Below the pieces are notes generated by a model that saw only the letters and a list, made by a program, of their open reading frames with translations, ran no database searches and was not told the DNA's origin. This document shows, in pieces, positions 45,055-45,116 of a DNA stretch of 45,116 nucleotides. Position 1 is the stretch's first letter; each line of letters opens with the position of its first letter. Origin of the DNA: CAYSCZ01 sp964429655 (lineage in GTDB: Bacteria > Bacteroidota > Bacteroidia > Cytophagales > Cyclobacteriaceae); NCBI GenBank assembly GCA_964429655.1, contig CAYSCZ010000021.1, positions 1-45,116 of the forward strand, written 5' to 3'. Position numbers and translations under genes: made by a program.

Positions 45055-45116
45055 CCCAGATTTGTCATTGGAATTTTGTCATGAAGGGTTAAAGCCCAAA
45101 AAATAAGGCACTTAGG
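45055..45116 (-). repeat. 62-bp inverted repeat, right copy (runs off the window)
   Basis: This copy is the reverse complement of 41472-41533 with one mismatch. It reaches the last base of the window, so the true length is unknown; the complete element may continue beyond it. The inner edge meets the TonB-receptor relic exactly. Confidence 0.9.

Overview
The window is a gene-dense piece of chromosome from a member of the Bacteroidota, most likely a marine-type Cytophagales (inference). The support is a short protein carrying a type IX secretion sorting domain, a large DUF2723 membrane protein, a TonB-receptor plug relic, bacillithiol synthase BshA, a prephenate dehydratase fused to chorismate mutase, AT-rich spacers, few obvious Shine-Dalgarno sites, and two -7 elements of the Bacteroidota type TAnnTTTG. 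No rRNA, tRNA, CRISPR array, prophage or intact transposase gene was found.

Layout. 1-157 holds a repeat end. 158-3328 has a small membrane protein, upp, an M42-type aminopeptidase and a TPR lipoprotein. 3664-5771 has a peroxiredoxin-like protein, panB and a Lon-N domain protein. 5783-10023 is nuoABCD followed by a bifunctional NAD(P)HX repair enzyme. 10157-13451 is a minimal T9SS-sorted protein convergent with a DUF2723 protein. 13638-14633 is recA. 14639-19260 is a tight four-gene minus-strand operon (VWA protein, MoxR/chelatase-type AAA ATPase, AlbA_2 protein, PIN-PhoH ATPase). 19463-23933 has a fatty acid hydroxylase, bshA and a GH3-like/beta-lactamase fusion. 24061-27922 is a small conserved membrane protein, mutL and two rhomboid proteases. 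27926-31810 has an Fpg/Nei glycosylase, a PLP deaminase-like enzyme, a RluA-type pseudouridine synthase and pheA. 31941-34542 is glyA-tatC-rpiB. 34539-41178 has a polytopic membrane protein, rbfA, a LolC/E-type permease, a SNF2 helicase and a secreted hypothetical protein. 41535-44740 is mutS divergent from a SpoU-family methyltransferase, followed by a decayed TonB-receptor fragment.

Most genes are housekeeping: respiratory complex I, pantothenate, one-carbon, phenylalanine and thiol metabolism, protein export, ribosome maturation, and a notable density of DNA repair genes (recA, mutL, mutS, Fpg/Nei). The accessory signal is concentrated at the right end. There a 62-bp sequence occurs in inverted orientation on both sides of mutS, the methyltransferase gene and the TonB relic. 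The left copy is one arm of a roughly 170-bp MITE-like element with imperfect terminal inverted repeats, and a related repeat end lies at the left edge of the window.

The most promising functional unit is the VWA/AAA/AlbA_2/PIN-PhoH operon. Other points of interest are an Fpg/Nei glycosylase that has lost its zinc-finger cysteines, a GH3 domain that has lost its catalytic motifs while fused to an intact-looking serine hydrolase, and six convergent gene pairs whose stop codons nearly touch or overlap.
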